DNA of 64,000 nt from CAYSYM01 sp964435115 (GTDB taxonomy: Bacteria; Chloroflexota; UBA6077; CF-72): positions 1 through 64,000 of the forward strand of contig CAYSYM010000010.1 of assembly GCA_964435115.1 (NCBI GenBank). The letters are read 5' to 3'. The notes under the pieces were generated by a model. That model was not told the DNA's origin. It did not search any database and worked only from the letters and a program-made list of their open reading frames with translations. Made by a program: the position numbers and the translations under genes. This document shows positions 24,510-32,513 of the stretch, piece after piece; the stretch's first letter is position 1; each line of letters starts with the position of its first letter.

Positions 24510-24572
24510 CTGCTTCCCGAGCAGAGGGTCGCGGGTTCGAATCCCGTCTTCCGCTCCGCGTTCCGAGATCAG
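24510..24572 (+). repeat. Right attachment-like repeat (tRNA-Gly 3' fragment)
   Basis: This copies the anticodon arm to CCA-side of tRNA-Gly plus gcgttccgagatcag. The 5' half upstream (cgattgggtcgctcgcta) does not form an acceptor or D-arm, so it is not a functional tRNA. The A of CCA is lost. It marks the far end of the 1.9-kb island. Confidence 0.85.
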
Positions 24573-24592
24573 CGTCGGTCGGGCGCGACCCG

Positions 24593-26767
24593 TCAGGGGG
24601 CTGGGCCAGCGGGCTCGTGGGCGCTCCGCGGCAGGCCCACGACCCGGGGGCGGTGGTGGCGGGGCGGGGGCACCGGGCGATCCTTCGAGGGTGGTGCCGT
24701 TGGCGGGTGCGGGCGCGCTGGTACGTGCATGCGCTGCTTCTTCAGGTGGTAGGGCACGCTCGTCACCACGATCCCGGGGCGGAACAGCAGCGCCGCCTTC
24801 AACCGCAGCGCCGTCTGGTTGTGCAGCACCTGCTCCCACAAGCTCGCCGGCACCATCTCAGGCAGGATCACCGTCAGCGTGCGGTCCGGGTACCGCCCGC
24901 GCACGCTGTCGATGTACGCCAGCAGCGGACCCACGAGCGATCGGAACGGCGACTCGATCACGACCAGGGGCACGCCGCAATGCCACTCGGTCCAGGCCAC
25001 CCGGAGGCGCTCCGCGGCGTCCGGATCGTCGGTCACGTGCACCGCCGTCACCATGTCGGTCGGCGCCCGGGCGATCGAGCGCGCGTAGGCGAGCGTCTGG
25101 AGCGCCACCTGGTTGAGCGCCGCGACCGGCACGATGACTGCGTGGCGGATCTCGGCCGGGTCGATGGGCGTCTCGGCCGCGAGCTCCTCGTTGATCTGCC
25201 GGTAGTGGCGGTGGATCGCCCGGAACATGAGGATGAGCAGCGGCAGGAGGATGACCACCATCCAGGCGCCGTCGCGGAACTTGGTGGTGGCCACCACCAG
25301 CAGCACCAGGAAGGTGGCCACCGCCCCCACCCCGTTGAACACGATGCTCCGCTGCCAGCCGGGCTCGCGGCGCCGCCACCAGCGGACCACCATGCCCGCC
25401 TGGGAGAAGGTGAACGCGCTGAAGACGCCGAAAGCGTAGAGCGGGATGAGCAGGCTGATCTCCCCGCCAAACGTCCACAGGACGAACGCAGAGGCGAGCC
25501 CCAGCACCACGATCCCCACCGTGAACGCCAGCCGGTCACCACGGAAGGTGAACTGGTGCGGGAGGAACCGGTCGCGCCCCAGGAAGTAGGCCAGACGCGG
25601 GAAGTCCGAGTAGGCGGTGTTGGCGGCCAGGAAAAGGATCAGGAACGTGGCGTACTGGACCGCGTAGTAAGCCGGGCTCTCGCCGAACACCGCGCGTGCG
25701 ATCTGCGAGATGACCGTCTCTGTCTCGCGCGCCTCGTCAAGCGCGCCGGGCACGACCCCCATCCGGTTGGCCAGGTAGGTGACCCCACCGAACGTAATGG
25801 CCAGGATGATCACCATCGCCGTGAGCGTCTTCTGCGCGTTGACCCACTCAGGCTTCTGGAAGGCCGGCACGCCGTCCGAGATCGCCTCGACGCCGGTCAG
25901 CGCGGCGCCGCCGGAGGCGAAGGCGCGCAGGAGCAGGAACAGCGTGAGTGGCTCGAGCACCTCACGCGCGCTCGCCGGCTGGGTGGGCGGGCCAAAACCC
26001 ACCCGGACGAAACCCACCACCAGGAGCGTGCCCATCGCCACCAGGAAGGCGTAGGTCGGCAGCATGAAGATCGTGCCGCTTTCGCGGATGCCGCGCAGGT
26101 TGATCAACGTGATCAGACCGATGACGCCCACCCCCAGCAGGACGGCGTAGTCGTCCAGCACCGGGTACGCTGAGACGAGCGCCTCCACGCCAGCAGCCAC
26201 GGAGACCGCCACCGTGAGCACGTAGGAGATCAGCAAGGACCCCGCCGCGGTGAGGCCGGCGAGCGTGCCCAGGTTGTCCTTGGCGACGATGTAGCTGCCG
26301 CCACCGGTCGGGTAGGCCTTGATCGTCTGGCGGTAGGAGAAGCCGACGATGAACAGCAGCGCGATGAGCACCGCGCCAATTGGCAGGGACGCGCTGAGCG
26401 CGGCCGAGCCTGCCAGCAGCAGGACACGCATGATCTCTTCCGTGGCGTAGGCCACGCTGGAGAGCGCGTCGGAGGAGAGGACGGCCAGCGCCTTCACCTT
26501 CGTGAGACGCTCGTGGCTGGCGGCGGCCGTCGCCAGCGGTTCTCCGATCAGCAGGCGCTTGAGGCGGCGGAGGAGGAGCGCCAGGCCGCCGGCGGGTGCC
26601 GTGGCCTGCGACCGGATCTCGAAGCGGCCGCTGCCGAGCTTGCGGAAGCCGCTGTGGCGCGCAATGCGGACGTACTGGTCGCCCGGGTGGGTGCCGCGGT
26701 GGACCTCTCGCCACTCCAGTCCCAGCCCTCCGGCCTCGCGGCCATCGCCGGGCGTGTCGTCCCCCAT
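24593..26767 (-). CDS. APC-family permease, KimA-like (probable potassium importer)
   Basis: The 724-residue protein has an N-terminal cytoplasmic stretch of about 90 residues, then about 12 membrane segments (roughly 95-530), then a cytoplasmic USP-like domain and a Pro/His-rich tail. The N-terminal KVKALAVLSSDALSSVAYATEEIM and YPTGGGSYIVAKDNLG segments match the KimA/YdaO type, which imports K+ and is inhibited by c-di-AMP in Bacillus. The C-terminal part LNQVALQTLAYARSIA...VTAVHVTDD resembles a USP fold. Substrate is inferred. ATG 26767 follows ggagagagg. It stands alone, 21 bases from the island edge. Confidence 0.82.
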   Translation of the reverse strand: MGDDTPGDGREAGGLGLEWREVHRGTHPGDQYVRIARHSGFRKLGSGRFEIRSQATAPAGGLALLLRRLKRLLIGEPLATAAASHERLTKVKALAVLSSDALSSVAYATEEIMRVLLLAGSAALSASLPIGAVLIALLFIVGFSYRQTIKAYPTGGGSYIVAKDNLGTLAGLTAAGSLLISYVLTVAVSVAAGVEALVSAYPVLDDYAVLLGVGVIGLITLINLRGIRESGTIFMLPTYAFLVAMGTLLVVGFVRVGFGPPTQPASAREVLEPLTLFLLLRAFASGGAALTGVEAISDGVPAFQKPEWVNAQKTLTAMVIILAITFGGVTYLANRMGVVPGALDEARETETVISQIARAVFGESPAYYAVQYATFLILFLAANTAYSDFPRLAYFLGRDRFLPHQFTFRGDRLAFTVGIVVLGLASAFVLWTFGGEISLLIPLYAFGVFSAFTFSQAGMVVRWWRRREPGWQRSIVFNGVGAVATFLVLLVVATTKFRDGAWMVVILLPLLILMFRAIHRHYRQINEELAAETPIDPAEIRHAVIVPVAALNQVALQTLAYARSIARAPTDMVTAVHVTDDPDAAERLRVAWTEWHCGVPLVVIESPFRSLVGPLLAYIDSVRGRYPDRTLTVILPEMVPASLWEQVLHNQTALRLKAALLFRPGIVVTSVPYHLKKQRMHVPARPHPPTAPPSKDRPVPPPRHHRPRVVGLPRSAHEPAGPAP

Positions 26768-26892
26768 CGCCTCTCTCCGCCGGCTCCGCTACCCAGCCCG
26801 ATCGTATGGCCAGGTGCAGTCCGTGGGCCAATGTGGGGTCCGATCCTGGGTGGGCTCAGAGCATGGCAGACAAGGCTGAGGCTTGCCGGCCC

Positions 26893-27843
26893 CTACCGGC
26901 CCACCTGGTCCTCGGGCTTGCCGGCATCTGGGAAGAAGAGCGGCTGCCCGAATCGCTGCGTGCCGAACTGGCCGATCAGCCGCTGGGTCGCGGGCGCCAC
27001 CAGGAAGTCGGCGAACGCCTTGCCACCGGCGGCGTTGATCCTGACGGTGGGGAACTTGGCGGGATTGACTGGCATCACGTGGTAGACGTTCAGCAGCGGC
27101 GGGTCGCCCTCCACCATGATCTGCGCCTGGAGCGTCTGCTGGCGGGCGAGGTAGGTGCCGCGGTCGCTCATCGTGTAGGCATCCTTCTGGTCCGCCAGGG
27201 TCAGGGTGGCTCCCATGCCCTGCCCGGAGGTGACGTACCAGGGCTGCCCCTGCGGGTCCAGCCCGGCGTCCTTCCAGAGCTGCTTCTCGAGCTGGTCGGT
27301 GCCAGACTTGTCGTCGCGGCTCACCCAGCGGGCCTGCTGCTCCGCGATCTTCCTCAGCGCGGCGAGGGCCGACGTCTCACCCCGGATGCCGGCCGGGTCG
27401 GCGGGCGGGCCGACGAAGACGAAGTCGTTGTGCATCACCAGCAGACGCTCGGTGCCGTTGCCCTCCGCCATCCACTTCTCCTCGGCCGCCGGCGCGTGGG
27501 CCAGCACCACGTCCGCCTCGCCGCGCGCACCCAGGGCCAGGGCCGCGCCCGTCCCGACGGCGATGGTCTTCACCTTGTAGCCCGTCTGCTGCTCGAACAG
27601 GGGGATGAGCGCGTCGAGCAGGCCACTGTCCTGCGTGCTCGTGGTCGTGGCCAGGATGACGTCCCGGTCGCTCCCCGAGCGGGGGACCGGCGTTGCGCCG
27701 GCCGCAGCCGGCGCAGGCGCGGCGGTCGGGGAGCCCGTGGGCTGGGCCGCAGGGGCGCACCCGGCGATGGCGAGCGCCACGAGCGCGACGAGCGTCACCG
27801 CGGCACGCCGCTGGGGCAGGCAGGAGAACCGGCGCACGAGCAT
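26893..27843 (-). CDS. tupA: Tungstate-binding lipoprotein TupA (orphan)
   Basis: TupA is the extracytoplasmic binding protein of the tungstate ABC importer. The N-terminus is a lipoprotein signal (hydrophobic stretch then AIAGC lipobox, Cys about residue 29), followed by a Pro/Ala-rich linker. The family signature ATTTSTQDSGLLDAL and the later VSRDDKSGTDQLEKQLW and TMSDRGTY segments are clear. ATG 27843 is preceded by gggaggtg. No permease (TupB) or ATPase (TupC) gene is adjacent, so its partners must lie elsewhere or be missing. Confidence 0.88.
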   Translation of the reverse strand: MLVRRFSCLPQRRAAVTLVALVALAIAGCAPAAQPTGSPTAAPAPAAAGATPVPRSGSDRDVILATTTSTQDSGLLDALIPLFEQQTGYKVKTIAVGTGAALALGARGEADVVLAHAPAAEEKWMAEGNGTERLLVMHNDFVFVGPPADPAGIRGETSALAALRKIAEQQARWVSRDDKSGTDQLEKQLWKDAGLDPQGQPWYVTSGQGMGATLTLADQKDAYTMSDRGTYLARQQTLQAQIMVEGDPPLLNVYHVMPVNPAKFPTVRINAAGGKAFADFLVAPATQRLIGQFGTQRFGQPLFFPDAGKPEDQVGR

Positions 27844-27941
27844 CACCTCCCACTACTAGCGTAGCCGGAACCCGCGGCGGCCCGCGTGAGCCGCGGCCGC
27901 TCGTGCCGAGCGCGCGTGAAGGCGAGGTGCTGCGGGCTTGC

Positions 27942-28847
27942 CTACGCGGGCCGAGCGGCTACTTCCGTCCGCTCTATCTCTGCCTCCACCTCCTCGCCCG
28001 CCCGCGGCGCGGCGCCCTGCCGCAGCAAGAGCACCGGCCGCGAGGCCGTGCGGACCACCTCATCGGCCACGCTGCCCAGCAGCGCGCGGATCGGGCCCGT
28101 GAGCGCGTGCGTGCTCATCACAATCACGTCGGCGTCGGCCTCGTCCGCCAGGGCGACGATGGTCGGCGCGACCTGGCCGATCCTGGCTCGAGCTTCGGCT
28201 GCCACCCCGGCCCGTTGCAGCGCGTGCGCCAGGCGGTCTACGGCGGCCTGGGCGGCCTGGCGCGTCTCCTCCTCCCAGTCGGGCTCGATGTAGAGCCCTT
28301 CGCCGTACCGAGGCAAGGGGGCAACCACCTGGGCGAGCACCACCTGGGCGTTCGTCGCCAGGCCAAGCGAACGCGCCAGGGCGAGCGCCAGCGAGCTGCC
28401 CGGCGTGCCGTCCACCGGCACGAGCAGCCGCGCGAGGCGCTGAAGGCGACGGCCGCCTGGGCGCAGCAGCATCACCGGGACCGGGCTCCGGCTCAGCACC
28501 CGCTCCGCGACACTGCCCAGCAGAGCACGCCCGAGCCCCGCCCGACCGTGGGTGGCCATGACCACCAGGTCCGCGCCGCGGCGCTTCACCTCGCCGAGGA
28601 TCTCCTGTGCCGCGTCGCCGATCGGCACGACGGCCTCCACGCGCAGATCGCTCGCGGCGAGCTCACGCACGATCCTGCCCAGGGTCTGGCGCGCCTCGGC
28701 CTCCTCGGAGCGCGCCGCCAGGGAGGCGGGGACGGCCCTCACGAGGACGACCTCCGCCCCCGTCGCACGTGCGAGCGTCCGCGCTGGCGGGAGCGCGACG
28801 GCCGACGCGGGGGAGCCGTCGAGTGGAACCAGGATCCGCTTGAACAT
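27942..28847 (-). CDS. Tandem universal stress protein
   Basis: The 301 residues contain two USP domains (about 1-135 and 145-280). Each begins RILVPLDGSPAS or RLLVPVDGTPGS and ends in the nucleotide-binding pattern G-x2-G-x9-G-S (THGRAGLGRALLGSVAERVLSRSPVPVMLL; THALTGPIRALLGSVADEVV). Such proteins bind ATP and help survival in growth arrest. An aaggaggg ribosome binding site precedes ATG 28847. Neighbours HPF-like and baeRF genes on the same strand suggest a shared stress role. Confidence 0.9.
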   Translation of the reverse strand: MFKRILVPLDGSPASAVALPPARTLARATGAEVVLVRAVPASLAARSEEAEARQTLGRIVRELAASDLRVEAVVPIGDAAQEILGEVKRRGADLVVMATHGRAGLGRALLGSVAERVLSRSPVPVMLLRPGGRRLQRLARLLVPVDGTPGSSLALALARSLGLATNAQVVLAQVVAPLPRYGEGLYIEPDWEEETRQAAQAAVDRLAHALQRAGVAAEARARIGQVAPTIVALADEADADVIVMSTHALTGPIRALLGSVADEVVRTASRPVLLLRQGAAPRAGEEVEAEIERTEVAARPA

Positions 28848-28913
28848 CGTGTGGCCCTCCTTGGAACACTCATCTGGCTGGAGAACGGTCCGGCGGCGGC
28901 CTGCGCCCGGGCG

Positions 28914-29303
28914 TCATTCCTCTAACCCGGCGGGCTGGGGCGGGCCCGGGCGCAGGCGCGCGGGCTCGCGTCGACTCGGCACGCCGAACGTCGGCTCGCC
29001 TCGCTGGCGTGCGACCTGGCGCTCGAGCTGGCGCTGCACGTCTTCCACTGCCAGGCGCGCCGCCCGGTCCGCCGTTTCGGCCGCCTGGTGGCTGACGAGG
29101 CTCGGCCCGAGCGGTCCAAGCCGGACGTGCAGGTCGGCCTCCACCTGCCGACGCGCGCGGTGCTCCTCCAAGGCCAGAAGCGCCGTCGCCTCCGGCCGCT
29201 TCTCCAGCCGATGCTCGAGCGCGCCGAGGTGGCGCCGGATGCGACGCTCCTGCGCGTCGGTTAACGTGAAGCCCTCCAGCTCGAGCCTGGTCCTCGTCGC
29301 CAT
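28914..29303 (-). CDS. HPF/RaiA-like ribosome hibernation factor
   Basis: The 129-residue protein has the beta-alpha-beta pattern of the HPF/RaiA N-terminal domain: RLELEGFTLTDAQERRIRRHLGALEHRL, an RRQVEADLHVRLG strand pair and a final helix ARLAVEDVQRQLERQV. These proteins bind the 30S decoding region and stabilise idle ribosomes. The family C-terminal dimerisation domain is lacking, so it would be a short form. It lies 66 bases before the USP gene in the same direction. Confidence 0.68.
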   Translation of the reverse strand: MATRTRLELEGFTLTDAQERRIRRHLGALEHRLEKRPEATALLALEEHRARRQVEADLHVRLGPLGPSLVSHQAAETADRAARLAVEDVQRQLERQVARQRGEPTFGVPSRREPARLRPGPPQPAGLEE

Positions 29304-29333
29304 GGTGGTTCGTCCCTCCCTGAAGGCGAAGGC

Positions 29334-30509
29334 TCAGTAGCGGGTCCAGGCGGCCAGGCCACCTTCCGCGGCGAGCCGCTCCGCGGCCGCGGCCGAGACG
29401 ACTTCCACACGCGCGCCCTGGGCCAGCGCCTGCTGCACGGCGTGCTCGCGGAGGTCGGGCACGGGAACCGTGGCCGTCCCGCAGGCGGGACAGCCACGCG
29501 GCCCGGCTACCAGGCGTGCGCACGCCGGGCACTCGGCGCCCGGCTCCTGGAACGAGTCGGCGACGAGCAGCAGGTGCACCCGCCCGGCGGCGAGCGCGTC
29601 TAGCGTGCCGGTCACTCCTAGCGCCACGTTCGGCGCGTCCCGCGCCTCCAGCAGCTCGTCGACCATCCCCACCTCGGCCGAGCGCTCCAACGCCTCAGCC
29701 GCCCGCTGCGCCGCCGCGGCCACGTCGGCGTCGGAGGCGAACATCTCCAGCCGCAGCGTGCCAGCGAACCGGGCGCGCAGCGGGCGCGGCAGGCGCTCGC
29801 GCAAGAGCTGCACGGCCTCGGCAGGGCCGGCGATCAGCAGGCGGTCGAACGGGTGTGTGCGCAGCGCCCGCAGGAGGACCCGCACCGTTCGCTTCGCGTG
29901 TCTGGCCACGTGCTCCTCGTGGTGGCGGGCGTAGCGTGTCTGCGAGAGGGCGAACCAGTCGCCGGTTGCCTGCTTGCCAGGCACGTCGTCCTCGAACGCC
30001 GCGTGCTCTTCGAGCTGGCCCAGGAAGAGGGTGAAGAGTCGGGTGCGCTCTTTGTCGAACAGCACCACCCCGATGCGCTCGAACTCGTCCACGGCGTCCT
30101 GGAGCGGCTCCACCTCCGGCCGGCCGGCCCACACGACGTCCTCGGCCGGCGATTTGGGTAGGGGCAGCGTGTAGAAGTAGTCCGGCGCGCCGGAGGCGAA
30201 CAGTGCCAGGCCCGGGTGCGCCAGGCGGATGTCGCACCGCAGCGCCTGCTCGGCCTGCGCGACGGCCGCCTCGAAGCGGTCGTGTTCGGCTGGCGGCAGG
30301 TTGGCCCGCACCGTCTTGCAGCCGTCACGGAACGCCAGCAGGTACGCCGCGCCCGCGACGCGGCGGGGCGAAGTGTCCAGGAACGCCGAGAGGACGCGGC
30401 CGCCCGGTGGCGCCGTCTCCCGCAGCGCCTGGAGCACCTCCGGGATCGCATACACGTCGGTCCTGACGCCTGGAAGGGGCTGCCTCACCGCCCGCGTGGG
30501 CTCCTGCAC
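29334..30509 (-). CDS. Bacterial eRF1-like (baeRF) protein
   Basis: The 391-residue protein resembles the bacterial archaeo-eukaryotic release-factor families: an N-terminal domain with VLSAFLDTSPRR, a middle domain with VVLFDKERTRLFTLFLGQLEEH, and a C-terminal L7Ae-like domain interrupted by a zinc ribbon (CPAC...CPAC near residue 325-340). The GGQ-like catalytic loop of eRF1 is not obvious, so peptide-release activity is unproven. GTG 30509 follows gcgagaggcgagagc. It sits upstream of the HPF-like and USP genes, consistent with a ribosome-rescue or hibernation role (inference). Confidence 0.7.
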   Translation of the reverse strand: MQEPTRAVRQPLPGVRTDVYAIPEVLQALRETAPPGGRVLSAFLDTSPRRVAGAAYLLAFRDGCKTVRANLPPAEHDRFEAAVAQAEQALRCDIRLAHPGLALFASGAPDYFYTLPLPKSPAEDVVWAGRPEVEPLQDAVDEFERIGVVLFDKERTRLFTLFLGQLEEHAAFEDDVPGKQATGDWFALSQTRYARHHEEHVARHAKRTVRVLLRALRTHPFDRLLIAGPAEAVQLLRERLPRPLRARFAGTLRLEMFASDADVAAAAQRAAEALERSAEVGMVDELLEARDAPNVALGVTGTLDALAAGRVHLLLVADSFQEPGAECPACARLVAGPRGCPACGTATVPVPDLREHAVQQALAQGARVEVVSAAAAERLAAEGGLAAWTRY

Positions 30510-30720
30510 GCTCTCGCCTCTCGCTAAGCGTAGCCCTGCCCCGTTAGAGCGGTCGTTGCCCGGCGTAAACGCCGTGTTAACGCGCGGCCGGCCGGCGGTG
30601 TCCCTTCCGCGGGCGGAGGGACCGGTTTACCCGGGGTTCGCGCCCCGCAACCTGCTCGGCAACCGTCGAGGCATACGCTGAGGCAGCACCCACCAGCCGC
30701 TCCTTCGAGGAGGTGTGCGC

Positions 30721-30987
30721 ATGGCGACCGGCATCGAGCCGCAGGCCACCTGCCCGACCTGTGGCGCCTCCGAGTGGACCACGGAGCCCGCCACGGACGA
30801 GGAGGGCGTCGCGACGGGCGCGTTCGCAGTGGTCTGCGCGGGCTGCGGCCACGAAGTGGGTGAGTTGCCATCCCAGGAGCCGGCGCCGGAGGCCGAGCCT
30901 GAACCCAGTGGCGCCGTCCCACCGCCCGATGAAGAGGGGCCCGTACCCCTCGGCGGTCGTCGGCGCGGGCACCGCGTCTGGCCGTGA
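30721..30987 (+). CDS. Small zinc-ribbon protein
   Basis: The 88-residue protein starts at ATG 30721, seven bases after gaggagg. CPTCG and CAGCG pairs form a likely zinc ribbon in the first 45 residues. The remainder is a Pro/Glu-rich disordered tail. Function is unknown; such proteins may bind nucleic acid or protein partners. It is divergent from the baeRF gene across a 211-base region with short inverted repeats (cggcgtaaacgccg). Confidence 0.6.
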   Translation: MATGIEPQATCPTCGASEWTTEPATDEEGVATGAFAVVCAGCGHEVGELPSQEPAPEAEPEPSGAVPPPDEEGPVPLGGRRRGHRVWP

Positions 30988-31009
30988 GAGCCGCCGTGGG
31001 AGGTGTGGC

Positions 31010-31321
31010 GTGCCGTACGTGAAGTGGCTCGAAGAGCTCGGAGGGGCGGACGTGCGGGTCGCGGGCGGGAAAGGAGCCAACCTGGGTGAGATGACGGCCG
31101 CCGAGCAGCGGATCGCGCTGGACAGCGCGCGAGCCCAACCGAGGGCCGCCCGGCCCGATCAGTGGCTCCGGCCGCCGGCTGGGCAGCCCGAGTCGTTCGA
31201 GGGAGTCCAGGACCGCGCGGTCGAGCCTCGTGGCGACGGGCGCTATCGACCCCCTCCCGATGGTCCGCACGCTCCAACACGTTCGGCCGGTCCCGCGTAC
31301 GTCCCCGTTCCGCACTGGTAG
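31010..31321 (+). pseudogene. Remnant resembling the N-terminus of PEP synthase
   Basis: GTG 31010, preceded by gtgggagg, opens 103 codons. The first 32 residues (YVKWLEELGGADVRVAGGKG then ANLGEMTAAE) match the start of phosphoenolpyruvate synthase / pyruvate phosphate dikinase, including the nucleotide-site GGKGANLGEM. The rest is Arg/Pro-rich and unrelated, and the roughly 700 residues of the enzyme are missing. It is either a truncated gene or a small protein born from one. PEP synthase often neighbours USP/HPF stress genes. Confidence 0.55.
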
Positions 31322-31338
31322 CCTATCGGGAGGCGGGT

Positions 31339-32043
31339 ATGGAATCCGGAAGCCGGCGAGCCACCCCAGAACGCATCGTCCAGGTAGCCGCTCACGGCGT
31401 GGCACTTGAGGGAAATCTCGTCGTGCCCACCGGCGCCACGGGCGTCGTGCTATTCGCCCACGGCAGCGGCAGCAGCCGCCATAGCCCACGGAACCGCTAT
31501 GTGGCTCAGGTGCTCAACCAGGGTGGAATGGCCACCCTCCTGATCGACCTCCTCACCGCCGACGAGGAGGCGATCGACCTGCAGACCGCCCGGCTGCGGT
31601 TCGACATCGCCCTGCTCGCGGAGCGGCTGGGCGGCGCGACCGACTGGCTCGCCGGGGAGCCGACCACCACGCGCTTGCGGGTGGGCTACTTCGGCGCGAG
31701 CACTGGGGCGGCCGCCGCGCTGGTCGCCGCGGCGGCGCAGCCATGCGCGGTGGCCGCCATCGTCTCGCGGGGCGGGCGGCCCGACCTGGCCGGGGCCGCG
31801 CTCGAACGCGTGCAGGCCCCGACGCTCCTCGTCGTCGGCGGCGAGGACCGGTCGGTGCTTCCCCTCAACCAGGCAGCCTTTGGCACGCTGCGCTGCCAGA
31901 AACGGCTCGAGATCGTGCCCGGCGCGACCCACCTCTTCGAAGAGCCCGGCGCCCTGGAACGCGTGGCTGCCCTGGCGCGTGAGTGGTTCGCCGCCTGGCT
32001 CGGGCCGCCCGCGCACGAGCGCACCGCTGGCGACGAGCGCTGA
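31339..32043 (+). CDS. Alpha/beta hydrolase (dienelactone-hydrolase-like)
   Basis: The protein is 234 residues from ATG 31339 after cgggaggcggg. It shows LFAHGSGSSRHSPRNR near the oxyanion region and a nucleophile elbow YFGASTGAAAAL (Ser). The acid is in VVGGEDRSV and the catalytic His in PGATHLFEEPGALE. This subtype often accompanies, or is fused to, a phosphoribosyltransferase like the one at 33959. Substrate unknown. Confidence 0.82.
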   Translation: MESGSRRATPERIVQVAAHGVALEGNLVVPTGATGVVLFAHGSGSSRHSPRNRYVAQVLNQGGMATLLIDLLTADEEAIDLQTARLRFDIALLAERLGGATDWLAGEPTTTRLRVGYFGASTGAAAALVAAAAQPCAVAAIVSRGGRPDLAGAALERVQAPTLLVVGGEDRSVLPLNQAAFGTLRCQKRLEIVPGATHLFEEPGALERVAALAREWFAAWLGPPAHERTAGDER

Positions 32044-32096
32044 GTGCGTCATTTCGGAAGTTCAGCCACGTCTCGGATGGCCCGGGGCCGGGAGAA

Positions 32097-32122
32097 CCCT
32101 CTCCCACCGCGGTGGGAGAGGG
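32097..32122. terminator. Perfect 26-base palindrome after the hydrolase gene
   Basis: CCCTCTCCCACCG followed by its exact reverse complement forms a 13-bp-arm palindrome 54 bases after the hydrolase stop. There is no T-tract. Similar CTCTCCC/GGGAGAG hairpins are common 3' end elements in GC-rich genomes, so a terminator or mRNA-stabilising role is the likeliest reading. Confidence 0.5.
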
Positions 32123-32196
32123 GCCCCGCCTTCGTCTCCCGGGGCACCCAGGAGCCACCTGGCCTACGTTACCGTACTTGCGGAATGGGGCGCTAC

Positions 32197-32282
32197 GCGC
32201 TTCGCGCTTCCTCGCGAGGGGCCGAAGCACGTGGGCCAACGTCCAGCGCGATTTCGCCCAGGTGGGACCCAGGTGCTTCGCC
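32197..32282. repeat. Composite inverted repeat, copy B
   Basis: GCGCTTCGCGCT (32197-32208) is followed by arms gccgaagcacgtgggcc (32221-32237) and gggacccaggtgcttcgcc (32264-32282), which pair imperfectly. Copy C shares the 18 bases cgctacgcgcttcgcgct exactly. Confidence 0.65.
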
Positions 32283-32513
32283 GGGCGTCGTCTCGCCCCC
32301 ATCGGCGCCCGCCCAGGCGGACAGCCCCTTACACGCCCCCACCCTCGCAGGTAGTCGCCGAGACTACCCTGGGGGCTGTCGCGACGACCTCCGCGCGCGG
32401 GTATGGTCGTCTCGGTCCAGGCCAGCAGGAGCGCCGCAGGCACGAGAGGCGCGCGCCGCGAAGCGACGCCACCCGCGGGCGACCTGGGGCGAGGGGCCGG
32501 GAGAGCCAGCTAC

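Larger units (their letters stand above)
32044..32513. other. 470-base stretch with palindromes and repeat copy B
   Basis: No gene is seen in most of this stretch. It holds a perfect 26-base palindrome just after the hydrolase stop (32097-32122), copy B of the composite repeat (32197-32282), and an inverted repeat ggtagtc-gccga-gactacc (32350-32368) that could be an operator for the DoxX gene. An in-frame ATG at 32403 could extend the DoxX gene, but the added residues are low-complexity. Confidence 0.55.

Noticed and set aside
24484..24556. A second tRNA-Gly gene
   Set aside because: Only the anticodon arm to 3' end is present; the acceptor and D-arm cannot form, so it is an attachment-site fragment.
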